From contig JAJCZJ010000053.1 of NCBI GenBank assembly GCA_029262455.1, forward strand, positions 45,348 through 109,347: a stretch of 64,000 nucleotides of DNA, in the 5' to 3' direction. Made by a program: the position numbers and the translations under genes. The notes beneath the pieces were generated by a model. That model had not been told where the DNA came from, did no database searches, and was given only the letters and a program-made list of their open reading frames with translations. Positions 28,758 to 37,864 of the stretch are shown one piece after another. This stretch comes from Deltaproteobacteria bacterium (GTDB taxonomy: Bacteria; Desulfobacterota; Binatia; HRBIN30; CADEER01). Every line of letters starts with the position of its first letter. Position 1 is the first letter of the stretch.

Positions 28758-31291
28758 GGCGTTTCTCCGGAGTGCAGCGCCAAAATGCCACCGCCGGACG
28801 CCGGACGTTTCTGGCCGCGATCGCGCGCGAACGCTACGTCAGAATCGGGTTTCGGATCGTTCACGAAGGCCTGAAAGCGCCGTCTCTTGTCGGGATCCCG
28901 AACCACAGCCGCCCATTCACACTCATAGGACTCGACCAATGCCTGCATGTCTTCGTCGAGTTGCTGACAGATACCGAGCGCGTCGTCGACGATCACCTCG
29001 CGCAATCTCTCAATTCCCCCGTCGAGCTCTTCGAGCCAGCGTGCCGTGCGCATCAAGGGATCCGCGGTGTGTATGTAGAACATCAAAAAGCGATCGATGT
29101 GGCGGACGCAGGTCGCATTATCGAGGCCGGAGGCGAAGAGATCTCCATGCCGCGGTTTCGCGCCGCCGTTTCCACCCAGGTAGAGATTCCAGCCATCACT
29201 CGTCGCAATGACTCCGAAGTCCTTGCAGCGAGCCTCTGCACACTCCCGGATACAGCCCGAAACGGCAGATTTGAGCTTGTGCGGGGCACGCAGCCCCTTG
29301 TAGCGATTCTCCAACTCGATGGCGAAAGCAACTGAATCGAGTAGCCCAAACCTGCACCACGTCGACCCAACGCAACTCTTGATCGTGCGCATCCCCTTGG
29401 CATAGGCATGCCCACTCTCGAATCCGGCCTCGAGCAGCTGCTCCCAAATTTCGGGTAGCTGATCAACACGGGCACCCAGAAGATCAATTCGTTGGCCTCC
29501 CGTAATCTTGAGGTACAGGTCGTATTGCTGCGCTACCTGACCGAGCACGATCAACTTATCCGGCGTAATCTCTCCACCCGGAATTCGCGGAATCACCGAG
29601 TAGGTGCCACCGCGTTGTATGTTGGCAAGGAACCGATCGTTGGTGTCCTGCACGACCTGGTGCTCGATCGCCGGTTCGCCATAGATCGACGCCAATATCG
29701 ACGCCACCACCGGCTTACAGACCTCGCAACCGAGGGTGCCAGATCCATGCGCGGCGAGAACATCGACAAACGCCCTCAGCCGGCCCACCTTCACCACCGC
29801 AAACAGGTCGGGACGGCTCATCGCAAAGTGCTCACAAATCGTTTTCGTGACTTCGACACCAGCACGTTCGAGCTCGGCGTCGAGCAACTGTTTGACTTGC
29901 GGAAGACAGCCGCCACATCCCGTGCCGGCCTTGGTGCACTCCTTCAACGACGGGACCGATCCTGCTCCGGCACCAACCGCCGAACAGATATCGCCCTTGG
30001 AGACGCTATTGCAGGTACAAACCAGGGCCTCGTCTGCCAGGTCCAGAATACTCAGGGCTGAGCTGCGTGAGTCGCTCTGCACAATCATCGAGATCGGCGG
30101 GTCCGGGAGCGAATCGCCACTGCGAAAAGCCTGGAGTAACGCTCCATAGTCAGAAGCATCGCCAACCAGAATCGCACCACTCAAGGCACCGGTCGCCTGA
30201 TTGACGATGAGCTTCTTGTAAACACCGCCAATTTCATCGCGAACCGCGATGAAAGTACGTTCGGGACTTGGCTGCGCCGTCGAGTCACCGATCGACGCCA
30301 CCTCCACTCCCATCAACTTGAGTTTCGTCGACAGGTCGGCACCGGTGAAGGACTTGTCGCGCTCGACCAACACCTCCGCGACGACGTTCGCCATCTGATA
30401 GCCGGGCGCAACGAGACCGTAGACAAACCCGTTGTGGCTCGCGCATTCACCGATCGCGAAGATGTTCGGGTCCGAAGTGCAAAGCCGGTCGTCGACGACG
30501 ATTCCACCACGAGGCCCAACCGCTAGACCACTGTCAGCGGCCAGCTCATCGCGCGGGCGAATGCCGGCTGATACCACAACTAAACCTACATCGAGGCTCT
30601 CACCGCCCCTGAAGCACATCCGCAACCCCGACGAACACTGTTCAATCCTCTCGGTCGCCACTCCGGTGTGGACTTGAACACCGAGTGTCCGGATCTTGTC
30701 GGCGAGGAACTCCGCCCCATCCGCGTCGAGTTGCCGCATCATCAAACCCGGAGCTGCCTCGACGACGTGCGCGTCCAAGCCGAGGTCATAGAGCGCCTTC
30801 GCCGCCTCCAAACCCAACAACCCTCCGCCCACAACGGCTGCGCTCTGAACCGCCATTGCACTGCTTCGAATCGCCTCGAGGTCCTCGATCGTGCGGTAGA
30901 CGTGGACGCCCGGAGCTTCTACGCCGTCCAAGGGCGGTACAAATGGGCGCGACCCTGTCGCCAGCACCAGCCTATCGTAGGGCACTTCAGAGCCGGTCGA
31001 AGAGACCACGCGCTGGGCGTCGCGGTCGATCTTCACCACACTCTCTCGAATGCGTAGCTCGATCCCCTGCTCCGCGTACCAGGACTTCGGCGCCATCAGA
31101 AGATCGTCGGCAGTCGAACCACTAAAGAAGGACGTTAGGTTGACGCGGTCGTAAGCCGGTCGCGGCTCTTCGCCGAATACGACAATGTCGAAATGTTCGA
31201 AACCACGGCTCCCGGCTATGACCTCGCACAGTTTGTACCCGACCATGCCGTTACCGACGATGACGAGCTTGATTCGTTTCCGATCACTCAC
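28754..31291 (-). CDS. nirB: Nitrite reductase [NAD(P)H] large subunit
   Basis: An 845-residue enzyme reducing nitrite to ammonium with six electrons from NAD(P)H. In order: FAD/NAD-binding domain (KLVIVGNGMVGYK at the start, IFAIGECASHNG), BFD-like [2Fe-2S] domain with CTCNSVSKGDIC and GTGCGGCLP, and a sirohaem/[4Fe-4S] domain with CVGSTWCRFG and GCIRECAEARCKDFG. The GTG at 31291 is preceded by GGAGAAGTACG, so I chose it over an upstream frame start at 31426. A sigma-54 type promoter lies at 31373-31389. Confidence 0.9.
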   Translation of the reverse strand: MSDRKRIKLVIVGNGMVGYKLCEVIAGSRGFEHFDIVVFGEEPRPAYDRVNLTSFFSGSTADDLLMAPKSWYAEQGIELRIRESVVKIDRDAQRVVSSTGSEVPYDRLVLATGSRPFVPPLDGVEAPGVHVYRTIEDLEAIRSSAMAVQSAAVVGGGLLGLEAAKALYDLGLDAHVVEAAPGLMMRQLDADGAEFLADKIRTLGVQVHTGVATERIEQCSSGLRMCFRGGESLDVGLVVVSAGIRPRDELAADSGLAVGPRGGIVVDDRLCTSDPNIFAIGECASHNGFVYGLVAPGYQMANVVAEVLVERDKSFTGADLSTKLKLMGVEVASIGDSTAQPSPERTFIAVRDEIGGVYKKLIVNQATGALSGAILVGDASDYGALLQAFRSGDSLPDPPISMIVQSDSRSSALSILDLADEALVCTCNSVSKGDICSAVGAGAGSVPSLKECTKAGTGCGGCLPQVKQLLDAELERAGVEVTKTICEHFAMSRPDLFAVVKVGRLRAFVDVLAAHGSGTLGCEVCKPVVASILASIYGEPAIEHQVVQDTNDRFLANIQRGGTYSVIPRIPGGEITPDKLIVLGQVAQQYDLYLKITGGQRIDLLGARVDQLPEIWEQLLEAGFESGHAYAKGMRTIKSCVGSTWCRFGLLDSVAFAIELENRYKGLRAPHKLKSAVSGCIRECAEARCKDFGVIATSDGWNLYLGGNGGAKPRHGDLFASGLDNATCVRHIDRFLMFYIHTADPLMRTARWLEELDGGIERLREVIVDDALGICQQLDEDMQALVESYECEWAAVVRDPDKRRRFQAFVNDPKPDSDVAFARDRGQKRPASGGGILALHSGETP

Positions 31292-31372
31292 CGTACTTCT
31301 CCATCGAAGTTGCTTAACGAACTCATGAGAATCTCCGATCCACGAAAATCGCGTCGTGTTCTCATTAGTCGA

Positions 31373-31389
31373 AGCAATCGCTGTGCCAA
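31373..31389 (-). promoter_or_regulatory. sigma-54 (RpoN) type -24/-12 promoter of nirBD
   Basis: The minus strand reads TTGGCACAGCGATTGCT, matching YTGGCACGRNNNTTGCW at all fixed bases but one (A for G after CAC). GG and GC are correctly spaced. The expected start site is about 70 bases before the nirB GTG. The same element type precedes the porin and, less well, nrtA. Confidence 0.65.
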
Positions 31390-31502
31390 TCAGGAGACAT
31401 AACGCGCGCGCCCACGGAACAAGCACCGGGAGTACAGGCCCGCGAAGAAGGCCTCGACCAGCAACGCCTCATCGGAGGCAGCTGCACAACGTTTCACCAC
31501 GA

Positions 31503-31517
31503 GATGCCATTGGCATC
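31503..31517. promoter_or_regulatory. 15-base palindrome upstream of nirB
   Basis: GATGCCA-T-TGGCATC is a perfect inverted repeat about 115 bases upstream of the nirB sigma-54 element, a usual distance for an activator site. The half-site GATGCCA also occurs at the nrtA sigma-54 element (27193-27199). The rest of 31292-31632 holds no gene I can support. Confidence 0.4.
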
Positions 31518-31632
31518 ATCGACTGAAGTTAGCCTAGGGCAATAAGGATCAGCGGAGACAGAAATCCGATTTACTGATGGTCGGGGCGCGGCCGTTGATC
31601 GGGCGCCGGGCGGGGTTTGAAGTAACCGAGAG

Positions 31633-33144
31633 CTACGACTTGTCGGCCGCTCCCGCATCCCACAGACGATCGCCCGGTATCCATTTGGCGTGGAAGCCGC
31701 TTGGCACCCGCGACGGCAGGGCGACCTTCGCGATCGGCCCCTTCTCGATGTCTCTCGCCGAATAGATCCAACACGCCGACGACAAATCGGCGGCGTCGGC
31801 AACGATCGTCACCACGTACCCATCGTCTTCTTCGGTCGCTCCGCGTCGCCGCGCGTAGGGAGACTCACTTCCGAGCATGCCGGGGCCATAGTCATGGCGA
31901 ACCGAAGAGGCGTCGGAGTGGTCGTACTTCACCAATGAATGAAACTCGACCGTGTACGGATCGATCGGGAGGCGCTGATGGTACGAGTAACGCGTTTGTT
32001 GGCCGTAGAGTTCGGTATCGGGCAAACAGAATTCGACGTTGAGATCGTCGAGCTGCTGCTCGGAGGTTTCGCCGGTGCGAAGGTTCATGCGCCAGCGACG
32101 CAGATGGGCGTTGATGCGCAGATAACCGAGCATCGAAGCCAACTCGCCTTCCTCCTTGCGCCGGCGAATCGTCGGATCCGGTTGAAAACAACCGTCCATG
32201 ACGATCCAGTCGCCGTCCTCCCACGCGTTCACCATGTGCAGCACATACCCCGGCTCGAAGTCGAACCATCGCACCTCATCCGAAGCGCCGCGGCGCGGCA
32301 CGACGCCAAAGCGGCTGGGGATGTCCGGGTAGAACTTCGCGACTCGGTAGCCGTGTTTCCGCAGAACATCGACATCGTGGAAGAACGGGAAATCGTGCAG
32401 GATCGAATAGTTCTCGGTGATCGTCAGGTCATGCGGCGATCGCGGACCAGGCAGATCGACCGGAATCTCGTGCACCAGCTCACCCTCGGCCGAGACGACT
32501 CCGTAGCGCATGAACGGCGCTTCGTCCGCCAGCGTGAAGTACACCAACTCACCGGTTCGCTGATCGACTTTGGGATGCGCCGACACCGTCGTCGTGCGCT
32601 TACCCCCAAAGTCATCGATGCCGATCGTATCGAGAGTCAGCGGATCGAGCCGGTAAGGGTCCCCGCACATGTACCAGAGCGCGAGGATGGCGCCGTTGTG
32701 ATAGATCAGGTCGGTGTTGGCAGTGTCCTTCAAGTAGTGGCGCGGCGCCGAGAAATCGAACGGCCCCATGATCCCCGGCCACATCGCCGCCCCACTCCGG
32801 GTTTCGTCACCGAGGAACTCCGTACGCACCAGGCGGCTGCGGTAGGTCGCCTTCCCCTCGCGAAAGTAGACGCCGTGCACCATGCCGTCGCCATCGAACC
32901 AATGGTACTGATTGGACGGCTGGTACACTGAGTTCGGTCCGTTGCGCACATACGCGCCGTAGAGATCCTCGGGGATCTCGCCTTCGACCGCCAGATCGAC
33001 TGCGGTCGTCTCGTGCACCGTCGGCGCGTGGTAACCGCGTAGGTAGGGATTCTCGACCCTGGCTGTCCAATCAGGGGCGTCTGGCGCAACCGCGCCGACG
33101 GAACTCTCTCGACTCTCCGGGCTATCGGGCATGGCTCGCATCAT
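31633..33144 (-). CDS. Carotenoid oxygenase family protein
   Basis: The 503-residue protein has a beta-propeller carotenoid/stilbene dioxygenase pattern with four His that bind Fe(II): TVSAHPKVD, SPHDLTITE, VLHMVNAWEDG and PSGFHAKWIPGD near the C-terminus. RNGPN and HWFDGDGMVHGV are family hallmarks. Members cleave carotenoids, apocarotenals or stilbenes with O2. No carotenoid genes adjoin it, so the substrate is open. There is no signal peptide. Confidence 0.9.
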   Translation of the reverse strand: MMRAMPDSPESRESSVGAVAPDAPDWTARVENPYLRGYHAPTVHETTAVDLAVEGEIPEDLYGAYVRNGPNSVYQPSNQYHWFDGDGMVHGVYFREGKATYRSRLVRTEFLGDETRSGAAMWPGIMGPFDFSAPRHYLKDTANTDLIYHNGAILALWYMCGDPYRLDPLTLDTIGIDDFGGKRTTTVSAHPKVDQRTGELVYFTLADEAPFMRYGVVSAEGELVHEIPVDLPGPRSPHDLTITENYSILHDFPFFHDVDVLRKHGYRVAKFYPDIPSRFGVVPRRGASDEVRWFDFEPGYVLHMVNAWEDGDWIVMDGCFQPDPTIRRRKEEGELASMLGYLRINAHLRRWRMNLRTGETSEQQLDDLNVEFCLPDTELYGQQTRYSYHQRLPIDPYTVEFHSLVKYDHSDASSVRHDYGPGMLGSESPYARRRGATEEDDGYVVTIVADAADLSSACWIYSARDIEKGPIAKVALPSRVPSGFHAKWIPGDRLWDAGAADKS

Positions 33145-33269
33145 CCTACCTCCACCTTCGTTTCGTCAATCGCGGAAGGTTTTGGCCGGACCAACCGATC
33201 AGCGTGCGTTTCCAACCGTTACACCACCTTTATTGGCATCAACCCCGCCGCCATGCTAACGCCCGCCGG

Positions 33270-35090
33270 ATGACGATGAACTTTCGAAACTCAATCCCTT
33301 TTGCTCTCCTCCTTTCGCTGGCCGCTTGCAGCGGCGACGACGATGCGGCAGTGGTTTCAACTCCGGCGCAATGCGCCCGGTCAGCGACCGAGGCTGTCGT
33401 CGAATGCCTCGGCGCCATGCGCACCGTGATCAGCGACTGCTACGCAGCCGACGGCGTCATTTGCGCGACCGATGCTCCCGAGATGGTGGCGGCGATGAAT
33501 GACGCGGAGGCTACCGTGCGCGCCGATTGCACGGACGACGTTGTGCGCGGCGCCGGCTTCGGACCGCAGATGACGACCGACAGTCTCGTCCGCCGGATTC
33601 GCACATCGTGCCGCACTGAAGCGGCTTCGCTCGCGGTTCGCTCCTACGGCGGCCCGCAAGGCGCCGCCTTGGCGGAAGCCAGTGCTGACGAACGCAGCTG
33701 CCTGGACGCAGCTCACCAAATCGGCACGGACCTAATGATGAGGACGACGACTACACGCCTCGATTGCGTCGTTGGCAGCGCCGAAGACTGCCTCAACGCA
33801 CCCGTTGATCCGATACAGCCTGCGATCATCGATATAGGCGCGGTGTGCGACGATCTCGCCGGTCTTGTCGCAATCGACGCCCCTACATTTGTCGAACGCG
33901 CCGTCGCGCAGGCCGACTGTATCGCCGTCACAGCGCACCCAGATCTAGCAACGCCCGAAATCGCATGCGGCCCACGCGACGCGATCGAACGTGCCCCACG
34001 CGGCGAGTACATGGAGGTCGTGCTCGATAGCGAAGTCTGGGGTACTCGCTGCGGAGACGGCAGTCCCTTCGCTTTCCAGGTGCGGCTTGCGCCGGAAGGA
34101 TCGCCGGTCGAGAATCTACTCGTCGCCATGGAAGGCGGCGGCGTCTGCTTGTTCGAAGACGACTGCAGCGGGCGCCCTGCGGAACTCTTCGAAGCCATGA
34201 ACGACCTAGCCCCGACGACCGGAATCATGTCGAACGACCCCGCCGAGAGCCAGTTCGCCAACTGGTCCAAGGTCTACTTGCCGTACTGCAACCAAGACGT
34301 TTTCATCGGCGGCGGCGCAACCAACGTCTTTGACAATGGCTTTACGGTCCATCGCTTCGGCGCCGTCAATGTACGCGCCGCGATGCGATACGTCCGCGAC
34401 TTGATTTGGCGTGAGCTCGACGAGAACACGGAAGAAGGCTACCGGCCAGACTTGATGCGGGTGTTCTTCGGCGGCTTCTCCGCCGGCGCTTTCGGGACGC
34501 TGTACAACTACCACTACGTACTCGACGATCTGCAGTGGGAGCACACGACAGCATTCCCAGACGCCGGGTTGGCCCTCGATAGCGGTGCGGCACTCAGCGT
34601 TGGGGCACTCGGAGCAATCCTGATCCCAGAGAGCGACATCGGCTGGTCGTCTCTACCCTATCTGCCTCCCTACTGTTTTGATTTCGACTGCGGCGTCGGC
34701 CCGGTCGGACTGGAGGCAGTGCTACCCCGCCTGAAAGCCGTTCCAGAGCAACAGATCCTGATCCTCACGAACCAGATCGACAACGTGCAAATCGGAACGA
34801 CCTTCTTCGCCAACACTGCGGATTGGGTCAACGAGCTGCGTTTTCAGTATTGCGAGATCAAAGACCGAGACGGCGTCAAATCATATATGCCGGCCATCCC
34901 CGAGAGTCGCCACGTAATTTCGCCGTTCCCCGATCTCTACCGGGGAAATACTGTCGACGGCGTTGAGATGGCGGATTGGCTGTGGGGCGCCGTGACTAAC
35001 CCCGACGACGTCGTCAATCGCGTCGAAGAAGGCAATCTGGTCGAAGTATTCGAAGGGGTCGAGCCTTTCCCCTGCACCGTCGCACCATAG
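33270..35090 (+). CDS. Lipoprotein hydrolase, pectinacetylesterase/Notum-like
   Basis: The 606-residue product has a lipoprotein signal with LSLAAC, Cys near residue 18. A Cys-rich region (about residues 30-230) precedes an alpha/beta hydrolase of the pectinacetylesterase/Notum family, recognised by AMEGGGVCLFEDDC (oxyanion hole), FFGGFSAGAFGT (nucleophile Ser) and GWSSLPYLPPYCFDFDC. The family removes acyl groups from polysaccharides or lipoproteins. An upstream start at 33204 is less likely because it hides the signal peptide. The gene converges with the AAA+ operon. Confidence 0.82.
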   Translation: MTMNFRNSIPFALLLSLAACSGDDDAAVVSTPAQCARSATEAVVECLGAMRTVISDCYAADGVICATDAPEMVAAMNDAEATVRADCTDDVVRGAGFGPQMTTDSLVRRIRTSCRTEAASLAVRSYGGPQGAALAEASADERSCLDAAHQIGTDLMMRTTTTRLDCVVGSAEDCLNAPVDPIQPAIIDIGAVCDDLAGLVAIDAPTFVERAVAQADCIAVTAHPDLATPEIACGPRDAIERAPRGEYMEVVLDSEVWGTRCGDGSPFAFQVRLAPEGSPVENLLVAMEGGGVCLFEDDCSGRPAELFEAMNDLAPTTGIMSNDPAESQFANWSKVYLPYCNQDVFIGGGATNVFDNGFTVHRFGAVNVRAAMRYVRDLIWRELDENTEEGYRPDLMRVFFGGFSAGAFGTLYNYHYVLDDLQWEHTTAFPDAGLALDSGAALSVGALGAILIPESDIGWSSLPYLPPYCFDFDCGVGPVGLEAVLPRLKAVPEQQILILTNQIDNVQIGTTFFANTADWVNELRFQYCEIKDRDGVKSYMPAIPESRHVISPFPDLYRGNTVDGVEMADWLWGAVTNPDDVVNRVEEGNLVEVFEGVEPFPCTVAP

Positions 35091-35099
35091 TGGCGCCGA

Positions 35100-35130
35100 G
35101 ACCGGAGGTGGCAGCACGTCGCCTCCGGTC
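35100..35130. terminator. hairpin between convergent genes, possible bidirectional terminator
   Basis: GACCGGAGG (35100-35108) and CCTCCGGTC (35122-35130) pair perfectly with a 13-base loop between the hydrolase stop and the AAA+ gene stop. There is no T run, so termination is inferred from position and stem strength. Confidence 0.5.
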
Positions 35131-35136
35131 AGCGCA

Positions 35137-36993
35137 CTACTCGCCGAGCGATCGATGAAGCTGCTCGATTCGGCGATTGACCTCGGCGATGCTCAGGTCC
35201 TCGAAGCGCTCGGGTAAGAATCGGCTGTCAGTACACTCCTTGACTGCCAAAAGATCCATGAACGTCAGCCGTTCGATGTGGGCGGATGGGCGAACGTCTG
35301 AAATCACTTCTCGGATGATCTCCGGCAGGCTCTTCGTTTCGGCAGCCGAGTCAGCATCATCATCGGCCAGGGCTCCCTGAGTTTCGTGCAAGCGCAAGGC
35401 GCGAACCAAAATCCCCTCCATCTCGTTGCCACCCAATTCCGCATCGTCCGGCAATTCCGGTAGCTCGTCGCGTCCAATGTCAAGCCCGACCTTGCGCGCC
35501 ATTGCGTAGAACAAGTCGTGGCGACTTGCTGCATCTCCGGGTGAAAAGAGAGGGATATGCACGTCCAGGCGCCCCTGCCGCTTTAGATCCACTTCCAAAA
35601 GGTCGGGGCGGCTGGTTGCGAACACCCACAAGATCTTGCCCCGATTCGCCGTGTCGCTCATTTCCTTTGCGAGCATCCCGTAGATGCGTCCCGACAATCC
35701 CCCATCGCTGCTGCCTGAGTCACGCTTGCCAGTCGCCTGATCCGCCTCGTCAATGAAGACAACAACCTGCCCCAGTGCGTGCAAGATCGCAAAGATCTTC
35801 TCTAGGTTCCCTTCCGTCGCACCAACCCAACGTTCGCGAAAGTTCTTGATCGCAACCACCGGCACACCCACTTCACCAGCCCAACAGTGGACCAGAAACG
35901 TCTTCCCGGTTCCGATGCGCCCGCAGATGAGATAGCCCATCGGGATCGCACGCAAACGCCCCTTCTTCAAGAGCGCCGCGTCCTGACGCAGCCAAGCCTT
36001 CGCCTCGTGATGACCCGCAACCGAGTCGAGCGTTCCTTTCGGCTCTACGAACTCAATCCGCCCTGCCGCTTCCTTCTCGATCAAGCGCTTCTTGACGTCG
36101 GTCAGATACTCCAAGGTCAGAGACTTTTCGTTTCCCAAAGCCTCGAGAACCAAGGATCGAACATTGACACGGGAAAGGCCGACCAGCTTGCTCGCCAACA
36201 CTTCCCGGCTCACTTCGGAGAGATCGTCGAAGCGGGCGTCGCCTTCGGTCAGATGGTCGACGTAGCTGTGGATCGCCTCCGTTTGCGGCAATTCGATACG
36301 CAGCTTGGTCGAGTACGGGCTCTCGACTAACAGACGGTTGAGGTCGGTCAGATTCTCCGTAACCAACACGGTAGCGACCGAACCCTGGGTAATGGCTGGC
36401 TCGCTTGCCCAGTCGAGCAAACGAATCAACGTCTGGGCCCGATCGCTCGACTGATGAATCGGCTCGCCCTGCGGTACGATAAAGTGAGCGTAGTCAATGA
36501 CCACCGCCACCTGCAGCGGCGCGCGGATCCTCCCTCCACCGTCAACGCCGACCTCGGTGCGCTGCTGGCTCGATCGCACGAAGCGATCGATCAGCTCGAG
36601 CGCGCGCGGCGCGTCCCGCGGCAGCATATTCCCAAGCGCCAGCGGGTCAGCCTCCGCTCCGCTGCTGCCGGACCAGGACGTACCGCGAAACGAATCAAAC
36701 GCCTTCAAAAATCCCTGGAAGTGATCCCCGCCCTTCTTGATGCGAATACCGCGACCACGATCGTAGTGGAGGACGACATCGAAAGGATCGAACATCACAC
36801 GATCCAGAAACCGACGCAGCGACACATAGTCCGTACCGCTGGCCGGACCGATGTCTTTCTTCCCCTCGCGTCCGGGTACCGCGACCAAATCCGCCACGTT
36901 GCCATAGAGAATGAACTGACAAGCAGAACCCGAAGAGTAGGCACCCCGCATCCGCGCCGCCCATTCGGGAAGAGTCGATCGTGAATCATCCAT
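35137..36993 (-). CDS. AAA+ ATPase with degenerate N-terminal AAA-like half
   Basis: The 618-residue protein has a canonical C-terminal AAA module: Walker A GRIGTGKT (358-365), Walker B VVFIDEADQ (411-419), sensor 1 WVFATSRPD and arginine region KRQGRLD (471-477), as in FtsH/Cdc48-type and Ycf46-like ATPases. The N-terminal half has an AVVIDYAHF Walker-B-like strand (163-171) and ATVLVTENLTDLN, a sensor-1-like strand, but no Walker A, so it looks like a dead AAA copy. No protease or membrane domain is present. It ends the six-gene PspA/ABC operon, one base after the coiled-coil gene. Confidence 0.8.
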   Translation of the reverse strand: MDDSRSTLPEWAARMRGAYSSGSACQFILYGNVADLVAVPGREGKKDIGPASGTDYVSLRRFLDRVMFDPFDVVLHYDRGRGIRIKKGGDHFQGFLKAFDSFRGTSWSGSSGAEADPLALGNMLPRDAPRALELIDRFVRSSQQRTEVGVDGGGRIRAPLQVAVVIDYAHFIVPQGEPIHQSSDRAQTLIRLLDWASEPAITQGSVATVLVTENLTDLNRLLVESPYSTKLRIELPQTEAIHSYVDHLTEGDARFDDLSEVSREVLASKLVGLSRVNVRSLVLEALGNEKSLTLEYLTDVKKRLIEKEAAGRIEFVEPKGTLDSVAGHHEAKAWLRQDAALLKKGRLRAIPMGYLICGRIGTGKTFLVHCWAGEVGVPVVAIKNFRERWVGATEGNLEKIFAILHALGQVVVFIDEADQATGKRDSGSSDGGLSGRIYGMLAKEMSDTANRGKILWVFATSRPDLLEVDLKRQGRLDVHIPLFSPGDAASRHDLFYAMARKVGLDIGRDELPELPDDAELGGNEMEGILVRALRLHETQGALADDDADSAAETKSLPEIIREVISDVRPSAHIERLTFMDLLAVKECTDSRFLPERFEDLSIAEVNRRIEQLHRSLGE

Positions 36994-36994
36994 A

Positions 36995-37864
36995 CTATCC
37001 CTCTTCCAGTCGCCGCGGCGGCAACTCTACGCTTTCCGCTTCATCGTCCTCGCCAAGCGCGCCGAACAAGTCTGAGTGGGCATCCATCCAGCGAGTCGTT
37101 TCGTCCATCGCCGTGGTCACCGCGTCGAGCCTCGAGGACAGAACCTCCGGCTTTCCGCTGACCGCTGCCTCTTCTCGAATCAGTTCGACCTGCTGTTCGA
37201 TTCGGAGCAGTTCCGCGGCAATCACTTTGAGACTCTCGTTGGCACGGTCGAGGTTCTCGAGTCTCTTTTTTTGGATGTCGAGGCGGCCACCACGCGAACG
37301 CACCAGCGCGCCCTCCGACTCGTCGTTTCCCGCCAACTGCTCGTCGAGCTCACGGATCTCGCGTTCGAGCTGCCGCCGGTCAACACCCTTGATGTTCTCA
37401 GCAATCACCTCGCGCGAGCGCAGCAAGCGCAAAAAGATCCACAACAACTGGTTCAAGCTCCGGCCACGCATGTCGCGCATCGAACCGAGAGCGTCCTCTT
37501 CGAAATCTTCGGTGATGCCAAGGATGCGACGGCTCTGTTCGAGCAACCGCTCGTAGCGCTTCCGACTGTCGCGCGACAAGACAGAGACAACCCGCGACAC
37601 ACGTTCGTGCCAATCGCGTTGGCTACCGACCGTCTGTTCGGCATCGACTAGGTTCTGAAACCGCGGATTGCCCGCCAGCCAAGACAAGTAACCAACTTCC
37701 GCTGCGGCGCCGAGCAACCAAAAACCTGGATTGGCCAGCCCAAGGACGGCAAACGTACCGAGCGCCATCAAATTGAGGGGCATGAACCCAAGCCCCGGGA
37801 TACGGGCCCTTCGAAAGAAAGCCTCCTTCACGTACGTACCAAAACTAGACGCTGCAGAAGCCAC
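36995..37864 (-). CDS. Membrane coiled-coil protein of the PspA/ABC operon
   Basis: A 289-residue protein with two hydrophobic segments (about residues 28-45 and 46-62) followed by a long, charged, mostly helical region with a likely coiled coil (about 160-260), ending in an acidic tail and PPRRLEEG. No known family recognised. Its start overlaps the end of the ABC ATPase gene and the AAA+ gene follows one base after its stop. It could tether the AAA+ ATPase to the membrane; that is inference from order and topology. Confidence 0.7.
   Translation of the reverse strand: MASAASSFGTYVKEAFFRRARIPGLGFMPLNLMALGTFAVLGLANPGFWLLGAAAEVGYLSWLAGNPRFQNLVDAEQTVGSQRDWHERVSRVVSVLSRDSRKRYERLLEQSRRILGITEDFEEDALGSMRDMRGRSLNQLLWIFLRLLRSREVIAENIKGVDRRQLEREIRELDEQLAGNDESEGALVRSRGGRLDIQKKRLENLDRANESLKVIAAELLRIEQQVELIREEAAVSGKPEVLSSRLDAVTTAMDETTRWMDAHSDLFGALGEDDEAESVELPPRRLEEG

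Noticed and set aside
31292..31426. N-terminal extension of nirB
   Set aside because: The GTG at 31291 has a good ribosome site and directly precedes the FAD-binding strand; the added 45 residues are unlike NirB and would cover the leader between promoter and start.
31939..32931. 330-residue plus-strand frame opposite the carotenoid oxygenase
   Set aside because: Shadow; the opposite strand has the four iron-binding His in order.
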